In this document: piece after piece, positions 60,921 through 64,000 of the stretch | Numbering within the stretch: the first letter of the stretch is position 1 | Layout: every line of letters begins with the position of its first letter | Assembly: GCA_963966185.1 (NCBI GenBank) | Contig: CAWZYM010000331.1 | Span: forward strand, 1,631,001 to 1,695,000 | Direction of reading: 5' to 3' | DNA: 64,000 bases | Source of the DNA: Rhabditoides inermis | Lineage: Eukaryota > Nematoda > Chromadorea > Rhabditida > Rhabditidae | Translations under genes and position numbers: made by a program | The notes under the pieces: model-generated | Seen by the model: the letters and a program-made list of their open reading frames with translations, nothing else | What the model was told of the DNA's origin: nothing | The model's database searches: none

Positions 60921-62045
60921 AGTATTCCGCCTCGCCTCACTTCCCTGATTGAATATAGAATGTCGTTAGTGCATACAGTTTTATTTGTATTGTATTTGCT
61001 CAGGATATAGAATTTGCACCGTTTGTTGGAAGTGTGGTGAGCTGTTTCGTAGTGCATGGTAATGTTCTCGCTCATTTGCACAGTTTACTGTCTCTTTCTC
61101 TGGCATCAGACAGACTGGCAGCTGGCGCACTCTCACCTCGCCACACTCTCTCGTCGCGGGGCAATAAAGTGGCGTCGATTAGAGGAATTTAATTGATAGC
61201 GAGCGTCAGAGGTCACAAAAAGATGCAAATTTTGGTAGAAGTGTAGTGGCCACCTATTTGCATGTTGTAGTAAAAGGAGACCTTACACGGTTGCCTAGTT
61301 TTCTTGAACAGCCCGCGACAACTGTTTGGTGTCGCCTCGCCTCGACTAAATCACTTCGTGAAAGGAAACCAGGAGGAGTTATAAAAAGATTACGGGCAGA
61401 TTTGTAGATGAGGGAGTGTAGAGGAGTGACGTCGAAACCGTTTTTCGATAGCTGAAGTCTGCGATTCGCAGTACTCGTTCTTGTAAGGTCTACTCGCCGC
61501 ACCCGATTCGTCAGTGACCCGTCTCTTCATCTGACACACTATCTCGCTGCTTTTCTGTCTGACTCTCTCGGATTACGCGCTATTTCGTCGGACCTTCTTG
61601 AGCTTATAGCTCCGCGGATATGAGAGATAAAGATCTGAAAATTGGAATCCTGCATCTCGGGACCGAGACCATCGGATCGATGTCACGTTTGGCTAGATAG
61701 GAGTAGTGGGTGGCGCGGTAGAGCGATGGACGTACGGAAACCATAGGGCATTTTACACACACAGGCAACTAGCGCGCTTCGCGCGCTAGAAATATAGGTA
61801 AAAAATAGAGGACAAAATTATCTATCGATTGATATATAGATTGACTTGATATGTGCTCTGGAAGTGCTATTAGGAGCTGTGCTAGAAGTGCTGTTGTCAG
61901 TCTTCCAGTAGATGACTGATCTTTATTTAATTCCATATTTTTTTTTATTTTCAGTAATTTTAAATAATTAGAAAGTGTCACAGTCTATCTGGTTGATAGT
62001 ATCTGGTTGACTGCTTTTCTACAGGTGTATTTACTATGCTCATAG
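60921..62045. repeat. Composite module 7 (beta type)
   Basis: Collinear with module 6; hairpin 61769-61789. Preceded by a GA tract at 60823-60870. Confidence 0.85.
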
Positions 62046-64000
62046 AAGGCGCTCCGGCACGCTCCGCTGTCAGAACGTATCAGTAGATCAGTAATAAAAA
62101 TAACAATATAATGATAACTGATACTGATATGCATTTTCTCCTACTCTCTGATATTTTACTCTATCGTATGCACATAGAAGGCGCTCCGGCACGCTTCGCG
62201 CGCCTCCGCGGTCAAAGCCGATCAGTAAATCAGTAATTATAATAATACATTGATCACTGATACTGATATGCATTTTCTCCGACTCTCTGATTTTTACTCT
62301 TTCGTATGCACATAGAAGGCGCTCCGGCACGCTTCGCGCGCCTCCGCGGTCAAAGTCGATCAGCAGATCAGTAATATTAATAATATATTGATCACTGCTA
62401 CTGATATGAATTTTCTCCGACTCTCTGATCGTTCACTTTCTCGTATGCACATAGAAAGCGCTCCGGCACGCTTCGCGCGCCTCCGCGGTCAAAATATATC
62501 AGTAGATCAGTAATAGTAAGAATGCATTGATCACTGCTACTGATATGAATTTTCTCCGAATCTCTGATCTTTCACTCTCTCGTATGCACATAGAAAGCGC
62601 TCCGGCACGCTCCGCGCGCCTCCGCGGTCAAAATATATCAGTAGATCAGTAATAGTAAGAATGCATTGATCACTGCTACTGATATGAATTTTCTCCGACT
62701 CTCTGATCTTTCACTCTCTCGTATGCACATAGAAAGCGCTCCGGCACGCTCCGCGCGCCTCCGCGGTCAAAATATATCAGTAGATCAGTAATAGTAAGAA
62801 TGCATTGATCACTGCTACTGATATGAATTTTCTCCGACTCTCTGATCTTTCACTCTCTCGTATGCACATAGAAAGCGCTCCGGCACGCTCCGCGCGCCTC
62901 CGCGGTCAAATTCCATCAGTAGATCAGTAATAGTAAGAATGCATTGATCACTGCTACTGATATGAATTTTCTCCGACTCTCTGATCTTTCACTCTCTCGT
63001 ATGCACATAGAAAGCGCTCCGGCACGCTCCTCGCGCCTCCGCGGTCAAAATATATCAGTAGATCAGTAATAGTAAGAATGCATTGATCACTGCTACTGAT
63101 ATGAATTTTCTCCGACTCTCTGATCTTTCACTCTCTCGTATGCACATAGAAAGCGCTCCGGCACGCTCCGCGCGCCTCCGCGGCCAAATTCTATCAGTAG
63201 ATCAGTAATAGTAAGAATGCATTGATCACTGCTACTGATATGAATTTTCTCCGACTCTCTGATCTTTCACTCTCTCGTATGCACATAGAAAGCGCTCCGG
63301 CACGCTCCGCGCGCCTCCGCGGTCAAAATATATCAGTAGATCAGTAATAGTAAGAATGCATTGATCACTGCTACTGATATGAATTTTCTCCGACTCTCTG
63401 ATCTTTCACTCTCTCGTATGCACATAGAAAGCGCTCCGGCACGCTCCGCGCGCCTCCGCGGTCAAATTCCATCAGTAGATCAGTAATAGTAAGAATGCAT
63501 TGATCACTGCTACTGATATGAATTTTCTCCGACTCTCTGATCTTTCACTCTCTCGTATGCACATAGAAAGCGCTCCGGCACGCTCCTCGCGCCTCCGCGG
63601 TCAAAATATATCAGTAGATCAGTAATAGTAAGAATGCATTGATCACTGCTACTGATATGAATTTTCTCCGACTCTCTGATCTTTCACTCTCTCGTATGCA
63701 CATAGAAAGCGCTCCGGCACGCTCCGCGCGCCTCCGCGGCCAAATTCTATCAGTAGATCAGTAATAATAAGAATATATTGATCACTGCTACTGATATGAC
63801 TTTTCTCCGACTCTCTGATCGTTCACTTTCTCGTATGCACATAGAAAGCGCTCCGGCACGCTTCGCGCGCCTCCGCGGTCAAAGTATATCAGTAGATCAG
63901 TAATAATAAGAATATATTGAACAATGATACTGATATGACTTTTCTCCGACTCTCTGATCCTTCATTTTCTCGTATGCACATAGAAAGCGCTCCGGCACGC
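61768..64000. repeat. Second copy of a 3,744-bp tandem duplication (satellite, runs off window)
   Basis: From the hairpin onward the sequence repeats 58024-60256 at a constant offset of 3,744 bp, with one difference noticed (TCAATTG at 58080 versus TCGATTG). The satellite continues to the window edge. Confidence 0.9.

Noticed and set aside
40554..61502. An ~82-residue minus-strand frame conserved in seven composite modules (LTRTSTA..RRLQLS..)
   Set aside because: All copies share recent ancestry, so conservation of an open frame is expected. Differences include many amino-acid changes and I see no clear synonymous bias, splice context or family match. A dN/dS test over all genomic copies would decide.

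Overview
The window looks like nuclear DNA of a nematode. Many small-exon genes can be rebuilt with exact splice-phase agreement. Pyrimidine-rich AG acceptors sit just upstream of several start codons, as expected for spliced-leader trans-splicing. The recognisable products are typical of nematodes: a Str-class seven-transmembrane chemoreceptor, a saposin-like caenopore, a protein resembling the SXP/RAL-2 (DUF148) type, and two small secreted proteins resembling the C6 domain. A clade V (rhabditid or diplogastrid) worm is my inference; the sequence does not name the species.

Layout. 0.6-4.5 kb (minus): an 11-exon low-complexity scaffold-like gene whose 3' end lies outside the window. 7.0-8.4 kb (minus): a two-finger C2H2 protein. 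9.1-9.7 kb (plus): C6-like secreted gene 1. 10.7-11.8 kb (plus): a 140-residue secreted protein. 12.4-16.2 kb (minus): an 18-exon, 696-residue secreted protein. 17.8 kb: a decayed copy of one exon of the 11 kb gene. 18.2-20.3 kb (plus): C6-like gene 2. 21.0-21.7 kb (plus): saposin-like protein. 22.7-24.1 kb (plus): secreted helical-repeat protein. 28.7-32.8 kb (plus): 354-residue chemoreceptor. 33.7-34.1 kb (plus): N-terminal paralogue of the zinc-finger gene, ending where the satellite-like DNA starts. I see no host gene after 34.2 kb.

From about 34.2 kb to the end the window is repetitive. A satellite with a 139-bp monomer alternates with GA microsatellites and a ~1.1-kb composite module (seven main copies), in macro-repeats of about 3-4 kb with recent duplications of 769 bp and 3,744 bp. 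A 1,564-bp DNA transposon with a clean 8-bp target-site duplication sits inside this satellite. The gene-rich half carries several non-autonomous elements: a family of long-arm foldback elements, a TTAA-flanked MITE, a GGTCAGTC-ended MITE pair, a palindromic element in a promoter, and a 240-bp structured repeat.

The genes do not form an operon or pathway. The common thread is secreted or surface proteins of the fast-evolving environmental-response type. GA/CT microsatellites sit mainly in introns and often start at the splice sites. All exon coordinates are manual predictions; most exon lengths were checked against codon count and phase.
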